From Bryobacteraceae bacterium (GTDB taxonomy: Bacteria; Acidobacteriota; Terriglobia; Bryobacterales; Bryobacteraceae), in NCBI GenBank assembly GCA_030039005.1, contig JASHQT010000250.1, forward strand, positions 1-6,277: a stretch of DNA of 6,277 bases. Direction: 5' to 3'. The notes under the pieces are model-generated. The model saw only the letters and a list, made by a program, of their open reading frames with translations. It did not search any database and had not been told where the DNA came from. The translations under genes and the position numbers were made by a program. Below, piece after piece: positions 1-6,045 of the stretch. The stretch's first letter is position 1, and the number at the start of each line of letters is the position of its first letter.

Positions 1-144
1 GTCCTTAGCGTCTTCCTTGTCGCGCAGCGCTGCGGCGAACAACCCGCACACATCCCGGTCCAGATGTTGGCCGGACCGGAAAGCCCGTATCCAGATTCGC
101 TTGTTCGGATCCCGAGAGTCGGCGGTGCAGCGGCGCGTTCGCGA
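1..144. other. No gene recognised; open frame on minus strand
   Basis: No known protein was recognised here. On the minus strand the frame directly after the stop of the hydrolase fragment (TGA at 147-145) stays open to the window edge. It reads like plausible protein (for example DPNKRIWIRAFRSGQHLDRD), but it has no ATG and no ribosome binding site. It could be the internal part of a decayed gene or chance in GC-rich DNA. Confidence 0.2.
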
Positions 145-474
145 TCACTCCAGGGGTTTCATGCGATCGAAACGTACATTCCGCGCGTTGTAACGGCTGA
201 TGGTGAATCCGGCCAAGCCTCCGCGCGCGTTGCGAAAGAACTTCACGATCCCCGGTCCGGTGAACGCATCTTTCCCAAAGGGCACAAGGGGAATCTGGGT
301 CATACCGGGCTGTCGCAAGGCCAGTCCGGAACCTTTCAGCATGATTCCGAAGTGTGCCTCGAGTTCTCCGCTCCAGTACTCGCCGGTGAACGAGGCCAGT
401 TCCGCTGTATGAGGATTCGTGGTCACCAGTTCAAGGACGGCATCCAGCCAGCCGTCGCTTCCCTGTACTCTCAA
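145..474 (-). pseudogene. C-terminal fragment of a serine-hydrolase (beta-lactamase family)-like protein
   Basis: This 109-residue frame ends at TGA 147-145. Its frame is open upstream only to a TAG at 507-505, and the first usable start is a TTG at 474. The text looks like the beta-rich tail appended to serine beta-lactamase-like hydrolases in Acidobacteria: an ELASFTGEYWSGELEA stretch near residues 24-39, then short strands ending in FTISRYNARNVRFDRMKP near 90-107. The catalytic SxxK and YxN parts of such hydrolases are absent, and about 300 or more residues of N-terminal sequence are missing, so it is best read as a truncated remnant. The family call rests on the feel of the strand pattern, not on a catalytic motif. 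An unrelated small secreted domain remains possible. Confidence 0.42.
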
Positions 475-794
475 TGACTGCTGATGCGCACCGTGCCCGG
501 GGAACTAGGCCGGACCAGGGAGATTCATTGCAGAGCTCCTTCGAAGCCAGGCACCTACCCTCGCTCAAGAGGAGAAACTCTCGTGCTGGCTTGCTGTCAG
601 CGTGGCCCTTGGACAGGACTGTTGAAGTAGAAACTGCATCTGGAAAGCTGTCGTCCTTGGCCTTGACTTCAGAACTCAGAAGTCTGCGCGTCCTGGTAGA
701 TGGTAACGCTGTATCACACGCGCAACGATATCACGCCGCCCAACCGTCGAAACGAATTCCATGAGACGGATTCAGGCGTTCTCGAAGGACCAGG
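475..794. other. Stretch with no recognisable gene
   Basis: About 320 bp separate the two broken minus-strand fragments. All six frames are short or read as low-quality protein. The one notable item is an orphan ribosome binding site with ATG on the minus strand at 541-526. The stretch probably holds decayed DNA or a deletion joint; no inverted repeats, transposase text or target-site duplications were seen. Confidence 0.4.
526..541 (-). promoter_or_regulatory. Orphan Shine-Dalgarno plus ATG leading to a 7-codon frame
   Basis: On the minus strand AAGGAG (541-536) is followed after 7 nt by ATG (528-526). The frame reads MNLPGPA and then hits TAG at 507-505. It is the same frame as the hydrolase fragment that resumes beyond the TAG. 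It may be the real 5' end of a gene brought close to its 3' end by an internal deletion, or coincidence. Confidence 0.22.
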
Positions 795-1163
795 AATAAC
801 TCGCCCGGAAATGCCCGCGCGGAAGATTGCGACGGACTATTTGCCGTTCTTTCCGCCAAAGGTGATCGGAATCGAAAGAGCGTTGTAGTCGAGCTTCGTC
901 ACTTAGATCCTTGCCTCTCTTGGCGCAGGGAGCGCTAAGGCGTTGTCATTAGTGGCACCGATGAAGACGAGTCCTCCGCCGGTGGCGATGCTGCCGCAGA
1001 GGTTGATACGGCGAGTGTTCTGCTTGGCGGCACGTAGTTCCTCGGTGATGCCCAATACCGTCTGCAAGACGATCCCGCCGGTCTTGGCGTTGATCGCGGT
1101 AAGGCTGTTCCACGGTGGTTTCTCGCAGGGCCAGCTCTCGGAAGTAGTAGGTTGCTTGTCCGC
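795..1163 (-). pseudogene. Decayed C-terminal remnant of a PQQ-dependent dehydrogenase
   Basis: The minus strand holds recognisable PQQ propeller text in broken order. SWPCEKPPWNSLTAINAKTG begins near 1136 and runs in one frame through SIATGGGLVFIGATNDN to 942. This is the usual 'LTAINxxTG ... ATxGGLVFIGATxDN' of membrane-type and glucose-dehydrogenase-like quinoproteins. The next segment (about 941-903) is out of frame: AKRGKDL, matching the expected AKTGKELW, is readable only in a shifted frame, and the in-frame path hits TAA. The original frame then returns as VTKLDYNALSIPITFGGKNGK (902-840) and meets TAG at 839-837, where family members have Gln followed by YVAIV. A further in-frame TAA lies upstream at 1166-1164. 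Two compensating indels and at least one nonsense change argue for real decay. The N-terminal three quarters of the gene are absent. The closest relative in the window is the partial gene at the right edge. Confidence 0.8.
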
Positions 1164-1216
1164 TTACGTTCCCAAAATTTAGACACCACTGGACCGCGCC
1201 GCAGCAAATTTCCTTA

Positions 1217-1222
1217 TATACT
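1217..1222 (+). promoter_or_regulatory. Candidate -10 element for the cytochrome-dehydrogenase operon
   Basis: TATACT, inside an AT-rich run (TTATATACT) in otherwise GC-rich DNA, lies 9 nt before the ATG at 1232. No good -35 hexamer sits 16-18 bp upstream. If used, the transcript would start within a few bases of the ATG and be nearly leaderless, which would fit the weak Shine-Dalgarno there (only GGTG). Confidence 0.2.
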
Positions 1223-1231
1223 GTGCGGTGA

Positions 1232-1991
1232 ATGAAGCCTCTGGTCTGCCTTCTTTTCATCGCCGGGGCGCCCCTTCTTGGCCAGCACAGCTTCACGCAG
1301 ATCGACATCCAGGACGGTGGACGTCTCTTTCGTGCCAACTGCGCTATCTGCCACGGCGCCGAAGGAAATCAGGTGCCCGGCATCGATCTCGCGCATGGCA
1401 AATTCCGCCGAGCGAAAACCGATGACGACATCGTCGCCATCATGCGCAACGGCATTCCAGGTACCGCGATGCCTCCCACCAACTTTACCGACTCCGTGGC
1501 ATTGACGGTCGTGGCATACCTGCGCACGATAGCGGCCCGCGAGCGCGACCACTACATCCGGCGGCAATCCGGCGCGCGGCAAAGCCATCTACGACGGCAA
1601 AGGCAACTGCGCCTTCTGCCATCGCATTCGCGGCATTGGTTCGCGCTCCGGGCCGGATCTGAGCGAGATCGGCATCTATCGGCTGGCCGGAGAACTGGAA
1701 CGTTCTCTCACCGAACCCAATGCCGAGATCCTTCCGCAAAACCGTCAGTTCCGCGGCATTACGAATGAAGGCGCCGATATCAGCGGCACACTTCTCAATG
1801 AGGACAAGTACAGCATCCAGATTCTCGACTCGCGCGATCGCCTGGTCTCGGTGAAGCGCGCGAGCCTGCGCGAATTCAGTTTCACGACGGAAACGTCCCC
1901 CATGCCTTCCTATAAAGACAAACTGACGCATCAGGAACTCTCCGATCTGGTGAGTTATCTGGCGTCGCTCCGAGGAGTGGAAGTCCGATGA
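1232..1991 (+). CDS. Secreted diheme cytochrome c, frame broken by a single-base insertion
   Basis: Likely periplasmic electron acceptor for the PQQ dehydrogenase encoded next to it. From ATG 1232 the product has a signal peptide (about residues 1-18), then a class I cytochrome c domain with the heme motif CAICH at 37-41 and a likely axial Met in GTAMPP (M80). The frame starting at 1232 then degenerates after about 1537 and runs out as nonsense to a stop near 1768. The true continuation is in the next frame: it reads ASATTTSGGNPARGKAIYDG, a second heme motif CAFCH, GPDLSEIG, a likely axial Met in SPMPSY, and ends LVSYLASLRGVEVR at TGA 1989-1991. Removing one C from the CCC at 1536-1538 gives a clean 252-residue protein with hemes at 37-41 and 126-130 and Met 80 and 224. 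The second half resembles the TIGR02603 heme-binding domain of Acidobacteria, Planctomycetes and Verrucomicrobia. The intact second half suggests recent mutation or a sequencing error. The final TGA overlaps the next start (ATGA). Confidence 0.85.
1972..1977 (+). promoter_or_regulatory. Ribosome binding site for the PQQ alcohol dehydrogenase
   Basis: GAGGAG lies 10 nt before ATG 1988-1990, inside the last codons of the cytochrome gene. With the ATGA stop/start overlap it indicates translational coupling. If the upstream frameshift is real, ribosomes ending early near 1768 would not reach this site, so the dehydrogenase would depend on this motif alone. Confidence 0.6.
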
Positions 1992-3625
1992 GCTCGCGTC
2001 TGTTTCCGCTGATTCTCGCCGCCTCGCTCCTCCCCTCACAAATCATGCGGGCGCAGGTCTCTTTCGACCGCATCGTCAACGCCCAGGAAGAACCGCAGAA
2101 CTGGTTGACATATTCGGGAACTTTTCTGAGCCAACGGCATAGTCTGCTCACCGGGATCAATCCCGCCAACGTGAAGAGCCTCGAGCTGCAGTGGGTGTTC
2201 CAAGCCCAGTCGCTCGAAAAATTCGAAGCTACGCCTCTGGTTGTCGACGGTGTTCTCTACACGGTCCAGGCGCCCAACGACGTCGTAGCCATGGATGCTG
2301 AAACCGGCCGCGTTTTCTGGGTTTCGCCTTACGTGCCTTCGCCCGAAGCGCGGGTATGCTGCGGACGCGTCAACCGTGGCCTCGCCATTCTCGGCGACAC
2401 GCTGTTCATGGGCACGATTGACGCACACCTGATCGCGCTCGACGCCAAGACCGGAAAGGCAATCTGGAACGTTACCGTGGCGAAGGCCGCGGCTGGCTAT
2501 GCGATCACGCACGCTCCGCTGGTGGTGAAAGACAAAGTGATCGTCGGCATGGCGGGCGGTGAGTACGGTATTCGCGGTTTCCTCGCCGCTTACGACGCGA
2601 AGACCGGCAAGGAAGCCTGGCGCTTCAACGCCATCCCTGGGCCGGGCGAACCGGGCCATGAAACCTGGGCCGGCGATTCCTGGATGCACGGCGGCGCTTC
2701 GGTGTGGGTGACCGGCTCCTACGACCCTCAGCTCAATCTCACGTACTGGGGCATAGGCAACCCTGGTCCGGACTGGGACAGCGATACCCGTGGCGGCGAC
2801 AATCTCTATAGCGATTCGGTGGTCGCTCTCGACCCTGATACCGGCAAACTGAAATGGTACTTCCAGTTTTCCCCACACGACGACTACGATTACGACTCCG
2901 TACAGGTGCCCGTCCTGGCCGACATGGAGTGGCACGGCAAAATGCGCCGCCTGATGCTTTGGGCGAATCGCAACGGTTTCTACTACGTGCTCGACCGCAC
3001 GACTGGAGAATTCCTGGAGGGTAAGCCATTTGCGAAAGTGACGTGGACCACCGGCCTCGCTGACAGCGGGCACCCTGTTCGTGTTCCCGAGGCGGTTCCC
3101 TCGCGTGAAGGCACGCTTGCTTATCCCGGCGTGCAGGGAGCCACCAACTGGTTCTCTCCTTCTTATAGCCCGCGCACTGGTCTGTTCTACATCAACACCT
3201 GGGAAAACTACGCTTCGATCTTTAATAAACTCCCGGGCGATTACGTCGAAGGACGCCGCTACACCGGCGGTTCGCCGCGGTCCCCCATAGCATCCCTTCG
3301 CGCTCCTCAAGTGATCAACCGGACGGAAGAAGAAGGCTACGGGGCGGTCCGCGCTTACGATCCGAAGACCGGTACACGCAAGTGGGAATTCAAAATGGCG
3401 GACGTCACCGGGAGCGGTATACTTACCACCGCAACCGATCTGCTTTTCACGGGCGGGCGCGAAGGCTGGTTCTGGGCGCTCGACGCGCGAACCGGCGCCG
3501 ACCTCTGGCGGGCCAATCTCGGAGGCCCCGTTGAGTCCGGCCCCATTACCTATTCCGTGAATGGACGGCAGTATGTCGCCGTCACCGCCGGCAACTCGCT
3601 GTATACCTTCGCGCTGCGGCAATGA
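1988..3625 (+). CDS. Periplasmic PQQ-dependent alcohol dehydrogenase, complete, with lanthanide-type D-Y-D motif
   Basis: Oxidises alcohols (substrate unknown) using PQQ and passes electrons to a cytochrome c, probably the one encoded just upstream. The 545-residue product has a signal peptide (about 1-23, cleavage likely after MRAQ or nearby) and then an eight-bladed propeller. Blade signatures of the form ALDxxTGKxxW occur near 99-111, 148-160, 199-211, 278-290, 332-343, 454-466 and 495-507. By alignment with MxaF/XoxF methanol dehydrogenases I assign: adjacent cysteines C124-C125, which in the family form a disulfide ring near PQQ; metal ligands E192 (GGEYG) and N258 (GIGNP); catalytic D301 and the additional D303 in HDDYDYD; active-site R328 (ANRNG); N387-W388 (GATNW). 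Asp at the D+2 position marks lanthanide-binding XoxF, ExaF and PedH, whereas calcium enzymes have Ala or Ser. It is a little shorter than MxaF (about 600) but both termini look complete. No substrate-specific residue is readable, so methanol, ethanol or a larger alcohol are all open. Confidence 0.93.
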   Translation: MSSRLFPLILAASLLPSQIMRAQVSFDRIVNAQEEPQNWLTYSGTFLSQRHSLLTGINPANVKSLELQWVFQAQSLEKFEATPLVVDGVLYTVQAPNDVVAMDAETGRVFWVSPYVPSPEARVCCGRVNRGLAILGDTLFMGTIDAHLIALDAKTGKAIWNVTVAKAAAGYAITHAPLVVKDKVIVGMAGGEYGIRGFLAAYDAKTGKEAWRFNAIPGPGEPGHETWAGDSWMHGGASVWVTGSYDPQLNLTYWGIGNPGPDWDSDTRGGDNLYSDSVVALDPDTGKLKWYFQFSPHDDYDYDSVQVPVLADMEWHGKMRRLMLWANRNGFYYVLDRTTGEFLEGKPFAKVTWTTGLADSGHPVRVPEAVPSREGTLAYPGVQGATNWFSPSYSPRTGLFYINTWENYASIFNKLPGDYVEGRRYTGGSPRSPIASLRAPQVINRTEEEGYGAVRAYDPKTGTRKWEFKMADVTGSGILTTATDLLFTGGREGWFWALDARTGADLWRANLGGPVESGPITYSVNGRQYVAVTAGNSLYTFALRQ

Positions 3626-3626
3626 A

Positions 3627-3646
3627 GGGAATCTTTCGAGAATCCC
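3627..3646. terminator. Hairpin with TTCG loop between the convergent genes
   Basis: GGGAATCT-TTCG-AGAATCCC forms an 8-bp stem with one A:A mismatch and a TTCG tetraloop. It starts 1 nt after the plus-strand stop and 3 nt beyond the minus-strand stop, filling almost all of the 24-bp gap. No T-run follows on either side (the minus side has only TTCATTG). It may act as a bidirectional or 3'-protecting hairpin more than as a classic intrinsic terminator. Confidence 0.55.
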
Positions 3647-3649
3647 GGA

Positions 3650-5806
3650 TCAGCGTGACGGCAACTTGAACACCCACAGCGTGGTGCCGCCCGCGGGGTT
3701 GATGATCTCCGGTGTCAGGCTGGATGATCCGGATGTCGGGCCACCACCCCCCGCTACGACCGCCACATACTGCTCGCCCTGGACGCTATAGGTAACCGGC
3801 GAAGAATTTGGGCCCGCATTGAGTTGAGTCTCCCAGAGAAGCTTGCCGCTGGCGGCGTCATAAGCGCTGAAGAAGCGATCCTGGGCCCCCACGAAGACCA
3901 GCCCTCCCGCTGTCGCAAGCAATGAACTCGCCAAGGGCGAGCGCTGGCGGTGAATCCATAACACTTTGCCGGTGGCGAGATTGATCGCCTCAATGCGGCC
4001 GAATTTGCCGTCGCTGTCCGGGCGGAGCCGCGTGGCAAAGTGAATGTCGTCGCCGCCCGCCGCTATTTCCGCCGCGCTGCGCGGAGTCCAACTGTAATCG
4101 GCGCAAGTCTCCACCAGCGGAACATACAAAACGTACGTCGCCGGATCAAACGCCGTGGTCGGCCAGTTTCGTGCGCCGTTGGAATTCGGGCACAGCAGCT
4201 CCTTTTTGCCTGGCTCAGGCTCCAGCGCCGGGTTGGTGGTCTCCTCTCCGGTCGCCGGATCGATCGCAGTCACGATGTTCTGTAGGCCCAGGTCGCGGGA
4301 AAAGACATATTTGCCCGTAGCACGGTCCATCGCGTCGAAGATAGCTGTCTTGCCTCCGGTAACGACCAGCTCGGTGGGCTTACCGTTCACCGGGACGGTG
4401 AGGAGCGACTGCTCGAACACCCAGTCCAGATCCCATACATCGCGTTTCATGTGCTGGTGATGCCAGACCAGCTTGCCGGTATCAGGATCGAGCGCAACAG
4501 TTGAATCGGTATAAAGCGCGTCTTTGGATTCGCCAACTCGCTTCTGTGGCAGCATCAGTGTGCCGACGTCGTACGTGTTGCCGGTGCCGAAATAGACGAG
4601 GTTCCGGGCGGGATCATAACTTCCCGAAGTCCAGACGCCCGCGCCGAACCGCTGGTCAACAGGCGCTCCGTTCCAACTGTCACCCCCTGGCTGGCCCGGC
4701 CGCGCAATAGTATTGAAGCGCCATGCTTCCTTGCCGGTCGCGGCGTCCAGCCCGACGATGAAATTGCCTCCGCCGGTATTGATTCCCAGGCTGGTACCGA
4801 TGATCACCTTGCCTTTGGCGACGATGGGGCCCCCATTCAAATGAAACGGAACGCCGTCGATCTCACCTTCATGCATGCCCTGGTCGCGGCTGACCACCTC
4901 ATGATCCCAGACCAGCTTGCCGGACTTGGCCTCCAATGCGATCACATGCCCGTCCGGCGTGGGCGCATACAACCAGTCGCCATAGATGGCCAGGCTCTTC
5001 ATCCGCGCCTCGCGCCCATTGTGCAGCCCCTCCGGAAGCGGCCGGGTATATTGCCAGAGCGGTTCGCCCGTGGCCGCGCTTATCGCCTGAATACTGGCGC
5101 CGCTCTCGACAAACAGCACTCCATCATGCACCAGTGGGGTAATCTCATTGGCACTGAGCGGCAGGGCCACGCTCCACGCAACACGGAGATTGCTGGCGTT
5201 TGCTTTATTGATTTGCTTCAGAGGGCTGAATGCCAGATTTTGATAGCTGCGCCGCCACACCAGCCAGTCGCCATCAACTGGATGCTGGAGCATCTCTTCG
5301 GTGACCGGCGTTACGCCCGCCAGCAGTTTCTTGCGCGCCGCCATCACCGCTTGGTAGGTCGCGTCCTGATTCGTCGTGCGGACGACGATGTCGGACTGCG
5401 TCCGGGCGGGCGCTAACTCCTTGTCGCCGGTGGCTACGCCGTTAGCCCGAAGAATATAGGCCTCCACGTCGCTGTAAGAACGATCAGTAAAACCGCCCGG
5501 AGAGGACGGCGGCATCTTGGTCGCGATGTAAGAGAACAGCGCATCGGCGGATTGAGCCGACCAGTGCATCTTGAAAACCGAGCCTCGCAGCGGCGGGCCG
5601 AACTGCCCATCGTCGAGATTGGCGCCATGACAGTTGGCGCAACTGTCGTCATACACCGCCTTGCCGCGGCCTGCCTGTGCAGCCGTAAGGCTCACCGCCG
5701 GACCGCCGGCAAAAAGGCCTTGCTCCTGCGCAACTGCACCAGATCCAGTCAAACACAACGTCGCGCCACCTAAGACCACAAACCGGCGCAGTTTACACCA
5801 ATTCAT
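3650..5806 (-). CDS. Quinohemoprotein dehydrogenase: N-terminal cytochrome c fused to a PQQ propeller
   Basis: A 718-residue periplasmic enzyme that should oxidise an alcohol or polyol with PQQ and relay electrons to its own heme c. A signal peptide (about 1-27, ending AVAQ) is followed by a cytochrome c domain with CANCH at 56-60 and likely axial M98 (KMPP), a linker to about 175, and then the propeller. Blade signatures lie near 239-251, 288-300, 350-362, 436-448, 489-502, 605-617 and 646-658. Candidate active-site residues are N410 (FGTGN) and D459/D461 in VWDLDW. Gapless alignment to the plus-strand enzyme places N343 at the usual Glu ligand and K486 at the usual Arg, and the adjacent-cysteine pair is missing; C539 and C568 could pair instead. 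The heme domain is N-terminal, unlike type II quinohemoprotein alcohol dehydrogenases, where it is C-terminal; polyvinyl-alcohol-dehydrogenase-like enzymes are a possible comparison. ATG 5806 is preferred over in-frame GTG 5872 because GGAGG lies 6 nt upstream of it. Confidence 0.92.
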   Translation of the reverse strand: MNWCKLRRFVVLGGATLCLTGSGAVAQEQGLFAGGPAVSLTAAQAGRGKAVYDDSCANCHGANLDDGQFGPPLRGSVFKMHWSAQSADALFSYIATKMPPSSPGGFTDRSYSDVEAYILRANGVATGDKELAPARTQSDIVVRTTNQDATYQAVMAARKKLLAGVTPVTEEMLQHPVDGDWLVWRRSYQNLAFSPLKQINKANASNLRVAWSVALPLSANEITPLVHDGVLFVESGASIQAISAATGEPLWQYTRPLPEGLHNGREARMKSLAIYGDWLYAPTPDGHVIALEAKSGKLVWDHEVVSRDQGMHEGEIDGVPFHLNGGPIVAKGKVIIGTSLGINTGGGNFIVGLDAATGKEAWRFNTIARPGQPGGDSWNGAPVDQRFGAGVWTSGSYDPARNLVYFGTGNTYDVGTLMLPQKRVGESKDALYTDSTVALDPDTGKLVWHHQHMKRDVWDLDWVFEQSLLTVPVNGKPTELVVTGGKTAIFDAMDRATGKYVFSRDLGLQNIVTAIDPATGEETTNPALEPEPGKKELLCPNSNGARNWPTTAFDPATYVLYVPLVETCADYSWTPRSAAEIAAGGDDIHFATRLRPDSDGKFGRIEAINLATGKVLWIHRQRSPLASSLLATAGGLVFVGAQDRFFSAYDAASGKLLWETQLNAGPNSSPVTYSVQGEQYVAVVAGGGGPTSGSSSLTPEIINPAGGTTLWVFKLPSR

Positions 5807-6045
5807 CATCGTCCTCCAATTTGATCTGAAAATCGGGAGAAGTCTGTGGAGCAGGCTCTGGCCCAACAGCACTGTAGCGAATTTCGGGGAAAACTGCCGA
5901 GACGTGCTGCCCCTTCGCGCTGGGAATGCCTATAAGAACGGTCCAGCGGGGTGAGTTTTGTTCAATGTTTCTTGCCGGTACACCCGATCCACTGCGGCGG
6001 AGGTCGAGTCGAGCGCCGAACCCAGCTCTAAATGTCAAGGCCCCG
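5807..6045. other. Leader/intergenic region between two minus-strand PQQ genes
   Basis: About 240 bp separate the end of the edge gene from the fused dehydrogenase. A TTGACA occurs on the minus strand at 6038-6033, but no -10 lies at the proper distance, and no clear promoter was found. A minus-strand open frame crosses the region and stops at 5793 inside the next gene; its product is not recognised. Confidence 0.4.
5813..5817 (-). promoter_or_regulatory. Ribosome binding site deciding the start of the fused dehydrogenase
   Basis: GGAGG on the minus strand lies 3 nt from ATG 5809 and 6 nt from ATG 5806. The second ATG has the better spacing and gives a protein opening directly with a signal peptide (MNWCKLRRFVVLGG). 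The longer GTG start at 5872 would put 22 poorly fitting residues ahead of it. Confidence 0.65.

Noticed and set aside
64..764. Plus-strand open frames of 137 and 96 codons
   Set aside because: The first is the shadow of the hydrolase-like fragment. The second reads as low-complexity Arg/Ser/Leu text without a ribosome binding site or recognisable domain.
475..1231. Mobile element as the cause of the broken genes at the left
   Set aside because: No transposase text, terminal inverted repeats or flanking direct repeats were found by eye.
949..1588. Open frames on the minus strand opposite the start of the cytochrome gene
   Set aside because: They are Arg/His-rich shadows of the cytochrome gene and of the decayed PQQ fragment, with no family resemblance.
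2036..3622. Long (528-codon) open frame on the minus strand opposite the PQQ alcohol dehydrogenase
   Set aside because: It is the antisense of a gene with strong family motifs. Its protein has no recognisable domain, and long antisense frames are common in GC-rich genes.
4841..5416. 191-codon plus-strand frame within the fused dehydrogenase gene
   Set aside because: It is antisense to the central propeller; the minus-strand reading has clear PQQ motifs.
6033..6038. Perfect TTGACA on the minus strand as a -35 for the fused dehydrogenase
   Set aside because: No TATAAT-like hexamer occurs 15-19 bp downstream, so it is probably chance.
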